Shown: piece after piece, positions 25,502 to 34,351 of the stretch | Position numbering within the stretch: position 1 is the first letter of the stretch | Layout of the letters: the number at the start of each line of letters is the position of its first letter | Assembly: GCA_016788705.1 (NCBI GenBank) | Contig: JAEUSQ010000018.1 | Location: 124,001 to 188,000, forward strand | Length of the DNA stretch: 64,000 nucleotides | Source: Bacteroidetes Order II. bacterium | GTDB taxonomy: Bacteria; Bacteroidota; Rhodothermia; Rhodothermales; UBA2364 | Reading direction: 5' to 3' | Position numbers and translations under genes: made by a program | Notes under the pieces: model-generated | Told to the model about the DNA's origin: nothing | Database searches by the model: none | The model's input: only the letters and a program-made list of their open reading frames with translations

Positions 25502-26389
25502 TTAAACGTCTAAATAATCTGAAGAACTCTCATTGGGTCGTGCGTGGGTATAACGCCCAGTAGTGGCAACCGACGCATGACCTAATGTTGCTTGTACCAG
25601 ATGGATCGGCGCTCCCGCATCTAAGGCATGACTTGCGTGGGCGTGTCGCATCCAGTGAGGACTGACCTTTTGCCATAACCCAGCTTTTTCGGCAGCTTTT
25701 TTAACAATTCTATACACTTGTACTCGCCCGAGTGAGCCGCCTTTTTTACTCCTAAAAATCGGATCATCGGGTGTTCTATCTTTTTGTAGTTGCAACAATT
25801 CTTCCGTGGTGGCTTTGGATAACCGGATAGTGCGGGTTTTGCCACCTTTTCCGAAGACCACGACTTGACTACCGTTATTGCGGATGGTAAAATCACGCCA
25901 TGTAAGTGCCGTCATCTCGGAAACCCGAATACCTGTGCTGTATAAAAGCCTCAGTATGGCATGATTGCGCTCATCGGTTTCCAAGGCCAGCATAGTAGCT
26001 AATTCATGTTCACTTAAAATTCGTTCAGCAAGCGTGTCTTTGAGTGCTGGAATCTTTAAGGGGGCACCAGTGTCATAGACGAGATAGCCAAGTCGGTGAG
26101 CAAAAGCAATAAGGCTTTTGACAGCATAAAGTTTTCGTTTTTTGGAGCCATCGGCATATTGAACCAACGCATCTGAAAAAATTTGCAGGTCTGCCAAAGT
26201 CAATGACTTAATAGGCTTATCTATGAAATCTAAAAACTGCCGAATGTCGCGTGCATAATTTTCGATGGTATTGGCAGGACGACCGTGTAGCCAAAGCCGA
26301 ACGAGGTGCTCGTCATTGATAGCTTCTTGAGAGGCGATTTCGGGCTGCTCGGTCTTGATGAGTACAAAACTGCGTTTGGGTACTGGCAT
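25502..26389 (-). CDS. Tyrosine recombinase, XerC/XerD-like
   Basis: 295 residues: an N-terminal SAM-like DNA-binding domain (about 25-110) and a C-terminal catalytic domain. All active-site residues are present: Arg155 (GIRVSEM), Lys181 (beta-hairpin, FGKGG), His245 and Arg248 (PHWMRHAHAS), His271 (LGHAS) and nucleophile Tyr280 (GRYTHA). The size and sequence fit Xer-type enzymes, which act at dif sites, but integrase or transposon relatives look alike. A dif-like 11-6-11 palindrome lies about 70 bases upstream of its start, in the manner of streptococcal XerS with its adjacent site. Convergent with the RhuM-like gene. Confidence 0.88.
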   Translation of the reverse strand: MPVPKRSFVLIKTEQPEIASQEAINDEHLVRLWLHGRPANTIENYARDIRQFLDFIDKPIKSLTLADLQIFSDALVQYADGSKKRKLYAVKSLIAFAHRLGYLVYDTGAPLKIPALKDTLAERILSEHELATMLALETDERNHAILRLLYSTGIRVSEMTALTWRDFTIRNNGSQVVVFGKGGKTRTIRLSKATTEELLQLQKDRTPDDPIFRSKKGGSLGRVQVYRIVKKAAEKAGLWQKVSPHWMRHAHASHALDAGAPIHLVQATLGHASVATTGRYTHARPNESSSDYLDV

Positions 26390-26458
26390 GGGTTAACTAT
26401 TTGGTTGGGGGTGTGATCAGCCTATCTGTTGATATAAAATACAAAATACCAAGACTTG

Positions 26459-26486
26459 ATGCAACATAACAATACTTATGTTACAT
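26459..26486. other. dif-like recombination site candidate (11-6-11 palindrome)
   Basis: Left arm ATGCAACATAA (26459-26469), 6-base centre CAATAC, right arm TTATGTTACAT (26476-26486). The arms are inverted copies at 10 of 11 positions. The right arm matches the E. coli XerD arm TTATGTTAAAT at 10 of 11. The left arm shares only CATAA with the XerC arm. Confidence 0.55.
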
Positions 26487-26535
26487 TAAAGAAACAGACA
26501 AAATTCAAACATTGGATAACCGTTATGCGACCCTA

Positions 26536-27942
26536 TCAATCCGTCCTGAAAAGCTGAACAGTTGAAATCAACGGGCACGCCCGCGACTGCTCGATGGTTA
26601 TTTTGAGCTTAGTGGCTTTGATCGTTGGGAATTTCAGAATGCGCTTATAACCAATGGTGGTTCCGGTGGTGATGGTTTTCCATTTGCCCTGAACCTCAGC
26701 CGCCACCGAAAAACGCTCTACACGTTGTCCTAAGGCAATGTATTCTTGTATTAGTACCGTATTAACCTCGGTTGGATCGTTGAACGTTAATTCCAACCAA
26801 CCTGTTTTTGCCTCGTTCTTTGTTGTCCAGTAAGAATGAAAGTTGGTATCTAATACGTTATTTCCTGAAAACCTACGTCCTTTTTTTGCAGTATCCCCAA
26901 TAACGGTTGCATAAGTGGCCAGATTTTCGCGGAAGTCCTGATCCAATTGGGCACGCAAGCCCATCAACGCCGTAGAATCATTCGGATGAACCAACCCCCG
27001 TGTATCTACGGGTATGTTGAGTAATAGATTGGCATTTCTTCCAACGGATTCATAATATATTTGCCGTAATTTTTCAATAGATTTCACTTTTTCGTCTTCA
27101 CTGGAACGGTAATACCAACCGGGTCGTATGGACACATCCACTTCCCCCGGAATCCAATGGGTTCCGTTGGCGTGGCCTTCGATGAGTTCTGTATATTTGG
27201 GATAACCCGCATAAACTTCAGCTCCGCGCAACAAAGACCAATTGGTTTCGCCTGCATATCCGGCTTCATTTCCAATCCAGCGTACATCGGGTCCGCCATC
27301 ACTAAACATCACCGCATTGGGTGCATATTTGCGTACTGTGGCATGGAAAGCAGGCCAATCATACACTTGTTTTTTTCCGTTTGGCCCCTCCCCATTCGCA
27401 CCGTCAAACCAGAATTCAAACACTTCTCCGTACTGCGTCAGCACTTCCCGAATTTGGTTTGTGTAAAGTTCATTATATCTTTGAGAGTCCCCGTATTCCG
27501 GTGCATTTCGATCCCACGGAGACAAATAAATTCCAAATTTAAGGCCATATTTTTTAGCGGCTTCCGAGAGTTCGCGTAACACATCACCATTCCCCCCTCG
27601 CCAAGAACTTTTCTTCACCGAGTGTTCGGTATATGCGGAAGGCCAGAGGCAAAATCCGTCGTGGTGCTTTGCGGTGATAATCACGCCCTTCATTCCAGCG
27701 GCCTTGAAAATGCGCACCCATTGTTCGGCATCAAATTGCGTTGGGTTAAATTTTTCTGGATGCTCGCGGCCATCGCCCCACTCCACACCCGTAAACGTGT
27801 TCATATTAAAATGGACAAAGGCGTAATACTCCAACTGTTGCCACGCCAATTGCTGTTTGGTGGGAACCGGCCCAAAGGGTTTGGGAGGCTTAATGTTATT
27901 GCAAGCCATTAATAAACAAGTACTTAAGAGCAGAAGACGCAT
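26536..27942 (-). CDS. GH29 alpha-L-fucosidase lipoprotein with C-terminal discoidin-like domain
   Basis: 468 residues. The lipoprotein signal ends at the lipobox LMAC (Cys13-14 region), so the enzyme is membrane-anchored, probably facing the periplasm or surface. The GH29 barrel spans about 30-340: YYAFVHFNMNTFTG, AKHHDGFCLWPSAYTEHSV, GIYLSPWDRN and the nucleophile Asp180 in EFWFDGANG. The C-terminal 120 residues look like a coagulation-factor-5/8 (discoidin) carbohydrate-binding fold. It releases terminal alpha-fucose from glycans. It stands alone here, without SusC/SusD neighbours, so it is not a classical polysaccharide-utilisation locus. Confidence 0.9.
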   Translation of the reverse strand: MRLLLLSTCLLMACNNIKPPKPFGPVPTKQQLAWQQLEYYAFVHFNMNTFTGVEWGDGREHPEKFNPTQFDAEQWVRIFKAAGMKGVIITAKHHDGFCLWPSAYTEHSVKKSSWRGGNGDVLRELSEAAKKYGLKFGIYLSPWDRNAPEYGDSQRYNELYTNQIREVLTQYGEVFEFWFDGANGEGPNGKKQVYDWPAFHATVRKYAPNAVMFSDGGPDVRWIGNEAGYAGETNWSLLRGAEVYAGYPKYTELIEGHANGTHWIPGEVDVSIRPGWYYRSSEDEKVKSIEKLRQIYYESVGRNANLLLNIPVDTRGLVHPNDSTALMGLRAQLDQDFRENLATYATVIGDTAKKGRRFSGNNVLDTNFHSYWTTKNEAKTGWLELTFNDPTEVNTVLIQEYIALGQRVERFSVAAEVQGKWKTITTGTTIGYKRILKFPTIKATKLKITIEQSRACPLISTVQLFRTD

Positions 27943-27996
27943 GACTTTGGGGGTTTAGGTCAGTTGTTTTTCCGTGGGGAAGTTTGAGTTGTTCAA

Positions 27997-28635
27997 TCAA
28001 ATCACAATATCCTTGATATGCCCTAAAATGTGTAAAATAAGCACCAATTCATCGTATTGTGTCGCATCAAATGCTTTGCTCACGCAATATTTTTTCTCGT
28101 GCAAGGTGGTGAAATACCAATGCCTCCCCAAAATATAGCAACCATAAATAGGTTTTTCGTCTTGGTTTAATTCCTGTGCAATCAGCATGGCAATCAGCAT
28201 TTGCCCTTCGGCATCGTCCTGTATTTTCTTGCCTTTCTTAAATTCTTGCATAAAAAAATAAGGCTTCTGCGGCGTGTTGATGCCATAAGGGGAAGCCAAT
28301 AACGCATCGCAAATCACCGTAAGCGCCGTATCATTTACCGTAGCGGATAAACTGCGCTCATAAAACAACTTGATCTTGTGGGCAACTTCAAATTTTGCAA
28401 AGGTAAATACAATAGACAGAAAGTGCATTTTAAGCTCTTCTTCATTCCAAACATCTACTTCCCAAGCCAAACGCTCGCGCTTCTCTTCCAATAATTCGGG
28501 TAAGGCAAAATCGTTTGGAACAATAACATCAAGCCACCGATTGAGATGTGCACACGTTATATCGCGCTGAAGTTGGAAATGCCCTAAAACATGATCAATA
28601 TCGTACTTGACTTTCTTGAAATTGATGCTCGGCAT
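27997..28635 (-). CDS. PD-(D/E)XK nuclease-like protein of unknown role
   Basis: 212 residues, cytosolic. A restriction-nuclease-like pattern is visible: Glu near 66 (EEELKMHFL), Asp110 (VICDALLASP), then strand PYFFMQ leading to Glu131-x-Lys133 (EFKKGKK) and a following helix EGQMLIAM. That spacing matches the PD-(D/E)XK core. Similar proteins are widespread and often multicopy in Bacteroidota but uncharacterised. Next to it is a non-coding patch with palindromic repeats. The nuclease reading is an inference from motif order. Confidence 0.6.
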   Translation of the reverse strand: MPSINFKKVKYDIDHVLGHFQLQRDITCAHLNRWLDVIVPNDFALPELLEEKRERLAWEVDVWNEEELKMHFLSIVFTFAKFEVAHKIKLFYERSLSATVNDTALTVICDALLASPYGINTPQKPYFFMQEFKKGKKIQDDAEGQMLIAMLIAQELNQDEKPIYGCYILGRHWYFTTLHEKKYCVSKAFDATQYDELVLILHILGHIKDIVI

Positions 28636-29153
28636 GGTGGTGCGGATTCGTGTATGGGCACGCCAAGATACGAAATTAGCAATTAGATTGCCACGAAAAG
28701 CGGTAATGGAAACGAAACTGATTCTTCATGCCGCCACGCTTTGCAACACGATTGCGGGATGCTGTGTCACAATGCGAAGCAATGTTTTGGACGCGCCTTG
28801 CGGTTTGCGGCGACCTTCATGTTTTACAATGGTTTAGAAGTTGAAAATCTGATAAGTTTTTGCGCCTTTTAACCATCTGTAAAATCTGTCAGATTAAAAG
28901 TATCAATCGAATCATGGTTCGACTTCGCTCACCATGACATTAATCAAATCAATCGTAAATCGAATCATTCAATCGTCCATGTGCCGCCTTTGGCAAGCAG
29001 TTGCGCAACGCGCTTCCTTTGCCCTTTATAGCCACGACTTCTGTGGTGTGTTGATTTGGACTTCCGACCAATACTTAGCGCATGACGCGACTTGGTTTCA
29101 TAACATCTGCAAGCCACCTCAAATAACGAGATGGCTTACCTAGAAGTTCAACG
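28636..29153. other. Non-coding 0.5 kb region with repeat-like sequence
   Basis: No gene is convincing here. It contains imperfect palindromic fragments (GATTGC / GCAATG / CATTGC variants around 28690-28795), a REP-like palindrome at 28912-28937, and a doubled AATCGAATCAT (about 28906 and 28959). A short minus-strand frame ending near 28975 reads like the end of a basic DNA-binding protein (GYKGQRKRVAQLLAKGG) but has no start of its own. The patch may be debris of a mobile or repeated element. Confidence 0.45.
28912..28937. repeat. REP-like palindrome
   Basis: TCATGGT (28912-28918) and ACCATGA (28931-28937) are perfect inverted arms around TCGACTTCGCTC, whose core CGACTTCG is itself nearly symmetric. 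The TTCGACTTCGCTCA core resembles short repeats scattered in many Bacteroidota genomes. Only one copy occurs in the window. Confidence 0.5.
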
Positions 29154-31292
29154 TTACTCCGCAACCGCTACCGGTTTGGAGAGTTCTTCCAAAATCGCAA
29201 TGGCTGCTTGAGCAATGACGGTTCCCGGGCCAAAAACAAAGGATGCGCCGGCAGCCAGCAGCGTAGGCTCGTCTTGTGGCGGAATCACCCCGCCCACTGT
29301 CACCAAAATATCTGGCCGTCCCAATTCCTTGAGGGCCTGCACCACCTGCGGAACAAGGGTATTGTGTGCCCCTGCCAAACTGGAAACACCCAATACATGC
29401 ACATCATTTTCCACCGCCTGACGTGCCGCCTCGGCGGGGGTTTGGAAGAGTGGGCCAATGTCCACATCAAATCCCAGATCGGCGAAACTGGTAGCAATCA
29501 CCTTTGCCCCGCGGTCGTGGCCGTCCTGGCCCAATTTGGCAACCATAATACGCGGACGGCGGCCCTCGGCCTCGGCAAAGGCATCCGAAAGGGTTTGTGC
29601 TTTTTGGAAGGTTTCGTTATTTGCCATTTCTTTTGCAAAAACTCCGGATACCGACCGGATTTGGGGTTTAAAACGTCCGAAGACCACTTCGAGGGCATCC
29701 GAAATTTCGCCCAATGTGGCGCGTCGGCGAGCGGCCTCAACGGCAAGCGCCAAAAGATTTCCTTCGCCCGTTTTGGCACATTCGGTAAGTTTTTCCAATG
29801 CAATCTTGACTTTTTCTCCGTTCCGGCTGGCCTTTATTTGGTGCAGACGTTCAACCTGCGTAGCACGTACCGACGTATTATCCACCACCAACACTTCCAA
29901 ATCGCCCGCTTCCTTGTCTTGGCGGTATCGGTTTACCCCAACAATCACATCCAGCCCCGCATCAATCCGGGCTTGTTTTCTTGCAGCAGCCTCCTCTATA
30001 CGTAGTTTCGGAATACCAGCTTCAATGGCCTTTGTCATGCCTCCCAATGCTTCTACTTCTTGGATAAGAGACCACGCTTTTTTGGCTAACTGATCGGTCA
30101 GGTATTCCACATAATAAGAACCACCCCAAGGATCCACTGTTTTGCAAATTTCGGTTTCTAATTGTAAAAAAATCTGTGTGTTTCTGGCAATTCGGGCAGA
30201 AAAATCAGTGGGCAGTGCAATGGCTTCGTCTAAGGCATTGGTGTGAAGAGATTGAGTATGTCCCATTGCCGAGGCCATTGCTTCGACGCAAGTACGCGCT
30301 ACATTATTAAATGGGTCTTGGGCGGTGAGGCTCCAGCCTGATGTTTGCGAGTGCGTCCGTAAGGCCAACGACTTTGGATTTTTAGGGCCAAACGTCTGGA
30401 CAATTTTTGCCCAGAGCATCCTCCCTGCCCGCATTTTAGCAATTTCCATGAAATGATCCATACCAATCGCCCAGAAGAAAGACAGGCGCGGGGCAAAAGC
30501 GTCAATATTCAAGCCCGACTTAATGCCCGTCCGGAGGTATTCCCAACCGTCGGCAAGGGTATAAGCCAATTCGATATCGGCAGTTGCTCCGGCTTCCTGC
30601 ATATGGTAACCAGAAATAGAAATCGAATTAAACTTAGGCATATTGGCCGAAGTATAGCGGAAAATATCTCCAATAATATGAATAGACGCTTCTGGCGGAT
30701 AAATAAAAGTATTCCGTACCATGAACTCCTTTAGAATGTCGTTCTGGATGGTTCCGCTGAGTTGATCATTCGCAACACCTTGTTCTTCAGCGGCCACCAT
30801 ATAGAAAGCAAGCACGGGTAAAACCGCACCATTCATCGTCATGGACACCGAGATTTTATCCAAAGGGATTTGATTGAAGAGGATTTTCATATCCTCCACC
30901 GAATCTATGGCCACGCCAGCCTTCCCCACATCGCCCACCACACGCTCGTGGTCTGAGTCGTAGCCTCGATGTGTGGCCAAGTCAAATGCAACGGAAAGCC
31001 CCTTTTGTCCGGCGGCGAGGTTCCTCCGGTAAAAGGCATTCGATTCTTCTGCCGTAGAAAATCCGGCATACTGACGAATCGTCCATGGTTGGTTGACGTA
31101 CATGGTGGCATAAGGCCCACGCAAAAACGGTGGTATCCCAGCAGCGTACTCTAAATGTTGAAGGCTTTGGAGGTCTTCAGGCCCAAAAGCTGGCTTGATG
31201 GAAATATGTTCTGGCGTTTCGATAGGCGTATATGCCTCTGAAAAAGTAAATGCAGAAGGTTTTAAGGCTATTTTTGAGAAATCTGGTCTCAT
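29154..31292 (-). CDS. mutB: Methylmalonyl-CoA mutase large (catalytic) subunit
   Basis: 712 residues from the ATG at 31292; earlier in-frame ATGs would overlap mutA. It interconverts (R)-methylmalonyl-CoA and succinyl-CoA using adenosylcobalamin. The substrate barrel shows [43 protein letters not shown] and TSGWSL; the C-terminal cobalamin domain has GQDGHDRG, whose His ligates cobalt, then [13 protein letters not shown] and [14 protein letters not shown]. It follows mutA by 19 bases. With the carboxylase subunit and sucC in this window it fits propionyl-CoA breakdown to succinate, or the reverse. Confidence 0.96.
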   Translation of the reverse strand: MRPDFSKIALKPSAFTFSEAYTPIETPEHISIKPAFGPEDLQSLQHLEYAAGIPPFLRGPYATMYVNQPWTIRQYAGFSTAEESNAFYRRNLAAGQKGLSVAFDLATHRGYDSDHERVVGDVGKAGVAIDSVEDMKILFNQIPLDKISVSMTMNGAVLPVLAFYMVAAEEQGVANDQLSGTIQNDILKEFMVRNTFIYPPEASIHIIGDIFRYTSANMPKFNSISISGYHMQEAGATADIELAYTLADGWEYLRTGIKSGLNIDAFAPRLSFFWAIGMDHFMEIAKMRAGRMLWAKIVQTFGPKNPKSLALRTHSQTSGWSLTAQDPFNNVARTCVEAMASAMGHTQSLHTNALDEAIALPTDFSARIARNTQIFLQLETEICKTVDPWGGSYYVEYLTDQLAKKAWSLIQEVEALGGMTKAIEAGIPKLRIEEAAARKQARIDAGLDVIVGVNRYRQDKEAGDLEVLVVDNTSVRATQVERLHQIKASRNGEKVKIALEKLTECAKTGEGNLLALAVEAARRRATLGEISDALEVVFGRFKPQIRSVSGVFAKEMANNETFQKAQTLSDAFAEAEGRRPRIMVAKLGQDGHDRGAKVIATSFADLGFDVDIGPLFQTPAEAARQAVENDVHVLGVSSLAGAHNTLVPQVVQALKELGRPDILVTVGGVIPPQDEPTLLAAGASFVFGPGTVIAQAAIAILEELSKPVAVAE

Positions 31293-31311
31293 TTTATTGT
31301 TTTTTTTCGGG

Positions 31312-33015
31312 TTAGCAGGAAGCATACCAATGGGCAATGGCAGCCGTCAAGTTAAGAGACTTTGTACCAGACTCAGACGGAACAAGGCCCTCGGGTACTC
31401 CGCCTCGTCCCATGCGGAGGAACTCAATTCCTTGTTCTAAGAATAGAGCTTCTTGGGCACTTTTCCCTGCAATAATGACCCGTTTTGTTGCTGATTTCAG
31501 GTTGTTCAGGTCATCTACCGTCAATTCATCGTATTGCTCATCTGTACTACAAAGCACTACAACATCGGTTTGTGCATTTGCCACATATCCGAGGGCTGCT
31601 GTTTTATCATCAAGCAACGGGCTTTCGATCACCTCAAAGGGGCCGCATCCTACCATATTTCCAGCAAAAACACCCCGAGCCGTTGCCATGGCAGAAGACC
31701 CAAACCGAATCAATGTACACGTTGGACGTTTGTTTTCCTCGATGGCTTTTTTCCGGAGTTCATCCAAATCTGCGCTCAAGGCATAGGAATCAGCCGCTTG
31801 AGTAGGCCATTTTTCGATCAGATTCGGGAAAGTATTGGTTCCGAGAAGAACCCGTTTACCGGAAGATGTGGCAGATTTTTCCGACTCGTCTGCTTTTTGA
31901 ATCCAGTTTTCTACCATTTCGCTTGATTTTGCCAAGCCGCCCCCTGCTTCCATTTCCTGAAACAAGCCCCACGCTTTTTCGGCCAAGGAATGAGTGAGCC
32001 ATTCGATATAATAGGAGCCGGCAGCGGGGTCTTGTACCCGATTTAGGTGCGATTCGTGCCGCAGGATATGTTGGATATTTCGGGAAAGGCGTAAAGACAA
32101 GTCGCTTCCTTCTGGATCAAAGAAGTCAAATCGTGGAAGCGAAATCGCATCTACACCACCAAAAATAGCCGACATACACTCGGTTGTCATACGCAAGAGG
32201 TTTGTATGGCGGTCGCGGGTGGTTTTGTTGCGTTTTAGCGAGAAAGCTGTTACCGAAATCGCAAACTCCGGAACTTGATACGCATCAAACAGCATAGGAA
32301 CAAGCTGCATTAGTGCCCGCAATTTGGCAATTTCGGAAAAATAATCCGATCCGATACCTGTATGAATAAATAGGTTCTCTGGTACTACCTGCGATGCCAA
32401 GGCGTCGCTCAGGCCTCCAATTAGGATGGCCAGTTCAAAAACGGGGGTAGCACCTCGTTCTCTGGCCGTTAATCCGTCCAACTTTGCGGTTTTCAGGTTT
32501 GGGAATGGAAAGTCTTCCAAGGTCTTACCCAGCCACGTGCCTTTCAACTGTTCTGGTACATATCCAAGTGTTTCTATGGCAGTTTCTAAGGGTATGGTTT
32601 CTGAAAGCCCTAAATGCAAAGGCAAGGCATCAATCCATACCCCTTCGAGTAATTTCACAAGGGCATCGGGCGTAGGAGAAGTTGGAAACCACAAACCAAT
32701 CTCTTCCACGTCTTCTTTTAAAGCAGTCAGCAGTTGTGTATTCGACTTAATCGGGTCTGTAATGAAAAAATCTTGCCGAATTTTTGCCGTTTTGGAACGA
32801 CCTTTGCCTTTAACTAAACCAGCGTCCCCATTGTGCATCCAAGAGGGCAAATCTTCCGCCCTATAAAAAGGTTTTCTCCTCAGTCCGTCTGAAGTGGTTG
32901 TGACAAGTTTTTTTTCATAGTCAGCCCCTTTCAGTGCCGCCAAAATTTGTGCTTCCCACGCCTGGGTTGTGGTAGGTTCAAAGGAACTAAAAAGGTTTTC
33001 GTCGAGGGTTTGCAT
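31312..33015 (-). CDS. mutA: Methylmalonyl-CoA mutase small subunit
   Basis: 567 residues, shorter than the roughly 620-640 of better-known MutA proteins. It has the mutase barrel ([33 protein letters not shown]) and a degenerate C-terminal flavodoxin-like domain. The cobalamin-binding DxHxxG is absent (the region reads [15 protein letters not shown]), as expected for the non-catalytic partner of the heterodimer. It is the first gene of the mutA-mutB pair, and is divergent from the secreted caspase-like gene across 84 bases. Confidence 0.92.
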   Translation of the reverse strand: MQTLDENLFSSFEPTTTQAWEAQILAALKGADYEKKLVTTTSDGLRRKPFYRAEDLPSWMHNGDAGLVKGKGRSKTAKIRQDFFITDPIKSNTQLLTALKEDVEEIGLWFPTSPTPDALVKLLEGVWIDALPLHLGLSETIPLETAIETLGYVPEQLKGTWLGKTLEDFPFPNLKTAKLDGLTARERGATPVFELAILIGGLSDALASQVVPENLFIHTGIGSDYFSEIAKLRALMQLVPMLFDAYQVPEFAISVTAFSLKRNKTTRDRHTNLLRMTTECMSAIFGGVDAISLPRFDFFDPEGSDLSLRLSRNIQHILRHESHLNRVQDPAAGSYYIEWLTHSLAEKAWGLFQEMEAGGGLAKSSEMVENWIQKADESEKSATSSGKRVLLGTNTFPNLIEKWPTQAADSYALSADLDELRKKAIEENKRPTCTLIRFGSSAMATARGVFAGNMVGCGPFEVIESPLLDDKTAALGYVANAQTDVVVLCSTDEQYDELTVDDLNNLKSATKRVIIAGKSAQEALFLEQGIEFLRMGRGGVPEGLVPSESGTKSLNLTAAIAHWYASC

Positions 33016-33099
33016 ACTATCGTCGAATTAGTGAAACATGACTGCAAGACAGCCTGCCATATTATAAGCGGATTTTGTTCATCAGTACAGGAAAATACC

Positions 33100-34344
33100 A
33101 TGTATAAAAACGGTCTGCATTCGTTGTTTTTGGCACTACTTGTAGTGATTTCCATTACACGTCCCACAGAAGTTGTGTTTGCACAATCTGGATGGGATCA
33201 ACTTCGTTCAGGAGAAGCCCTTCAAGGGGTATTAAACAACCTTGATAGCCGCTTACAAAATGGTGCTTTTGCAGATTATTATCGCTTTACCGGAGAAGTC
33301 AGCGAAGAGATTCAGCTGGACCTTTATTCTTCTGCGTTTGATACCTATCTCACCCTAACATCGCCCTCTGGAAGATTTGTGGACAACGACGATGCGGCAG
33401 GCTCGAAAAGCCATTCTCAACTACGCCTTTCCTTACCGGAATCTGGTGAATACAAAGTCACGATTTCGTCGTATCTCCCAAGAAAAACAGGTGGTTATTC
33501 TGTTGTTTTCACAAAAAAAATGGGTGACCAGATTCGTTCGGAAGTGAGTATTGCTTCTGTGCAACAAGAAACCCGGGTAGCATCCACCCCCCCTTCCTCA
33601 GGGCGCGTTTTTGGGTTATTTATTGGAATTAGCGATTATAATGGCCGTGCGCCCAATTTATCCTATACAGCGCAAGATGCCCACGTGGTACGTCAGGCGA
33701 TGCTAACCGGGCTTGGTATGTTACCCTCTCATGGCTTAGTTCTCACCGATCGCCAGGCAACAGAGTCCAATTTCCAGCGAGCGATGTATCAGTTTTCAAA
33801 GGAAATGACGGCTAATGATGTATTTATCTTATTTTTTTCTGGTCATGGTTTTCGCGTAAAGCGCCATTCCTTTCAATCCCAAGATCCCGATGGCTTTGAT
33901 GAAACACTGGAGCTATATGACGGAACGGTATTGGACGATGAATTGGATGTTTTATTGGGTATGATTCCATCCAAAACACAAATTATCGTTATTGATGCCT
34001 GTTTTAGCGGTGGATTCGCAAAAGACATCATATCGCGTCCTAACAGAATGGGGCTTTTCTCTTCGGAAGAAGACTTAGAATCCAATGTAGCTTCTCAATT
34101 CCGGGCTGGAGGCTACCTCTCCTATTTATTTGCCGAAGGGGTAAAAGAAGCTCGTGCGGATTTAAACCGAGACAATATTATTACGGCTTTAGAACTGAGT
34201 CAATATGTTCAAAATCGGTTTCAAGACGTTTCCTCGCAAATTCCTGCATCGGCCTCGGTGTCTGACCCTAACTATATTTCGATGCAACGTTTAGTTGTTG
34301 ACCGTGGCAGTATCCGCCCCAACGATGTCTTGTTTTTCAAATAA
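33100..34344 (+). CDS. Secreted caspase-like (peptidase C14) protein with PPC domain
   Basis: 414 residues from ATG 33100; the longer open frame would run into mutA. A Sec signal peptide ends near VFAQSG. Residues 35-140 form a bacterial pre-peptidase C-terminal (PPC-like) beta domain (YYRFTGEVSEEIQLDLYSS; DTYLTLTSPSGRFVDNDDA). The caspase fold follows from about 168 (VFGLFIGISDY). The catalytic dyad is intact: His249 in FFSGHG and Cys301 in VIDACFSGG. Such orthocaspases usually cut after Arg or Lys. The 'DNRDNIITALEL' -like stretch near 355-365 (DLNRDNIITALELS) resembles a dockerin/EF-hand calcium loop. Exported location and target unknown. Confidence 0.85.
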   Translation: MYKNGLHSLFLALLVVISITRPTEVVFAQSGWDQLRSGEALQGVLNNLDSRLQNGAFADYYRFTGEVSEEIQLDLYSSAFDTYLTLTSPSGRFVDNDDAAGSKSHSQLRLSLPESGEYKVTISSYLPRKTGGYSVVFTKKMGDQIRSEVSIASVQQETRVASTPPSSGRVFGLFIGISDYNGRAPNLSYTAQDAHVVRQAMLTGLGMLPSHGLVLTDRQATESNFQRAMYQFSKEMTANDVFILFFSGHGFRVKRHSFQSQDPDGFDETLELYDGTVLDDELDVLLGMIPSKTQIIVIDACFSGGFAKDIISRPNRMGLFSSEEDLESNVASQFRAGGYLSYLFAEGVKEARADLNRDNIITALELSQYVQNRFQDVSSQIPASASVSDPNYISMQRLVVDRGSIRPNDVLFFK

Positions 34345-34351
34345 TGGCCGT

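Noticed and set aside
28607-28837. 76-codon plus-strand frame in the repeat patch
   Set aside because: Begins inside the opposite gene, is rich in Cys/Arg with no fold, and overlaps palindromic repeats.
28970-29135. Minus-strand frame reading like the tail of a basic DNA-binding protein
   Set aside because: No start codon in frame after the preceding stop, too short, no reliable homology; kept only as a note on possible gene debris.
29208-30093. Long plus-strand open frames (up to 265 codons) opposite mutB
   Set aside because: They mirror a strongly conserved coding strand, have no recognisable domains, and arise from biased codon use.
31337-31926. Plus-strand open frames opposite mutA
   Set aside because: Same reason: antisense shadows of a clear enzyme gene with no family features.
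32947-33099. Longer N-terminus for the caspase-like protein
   Set aside because: It would overlap the start of mutA and places the signal peptide internally; the ATG at 33100 opens a proper signal peptide.
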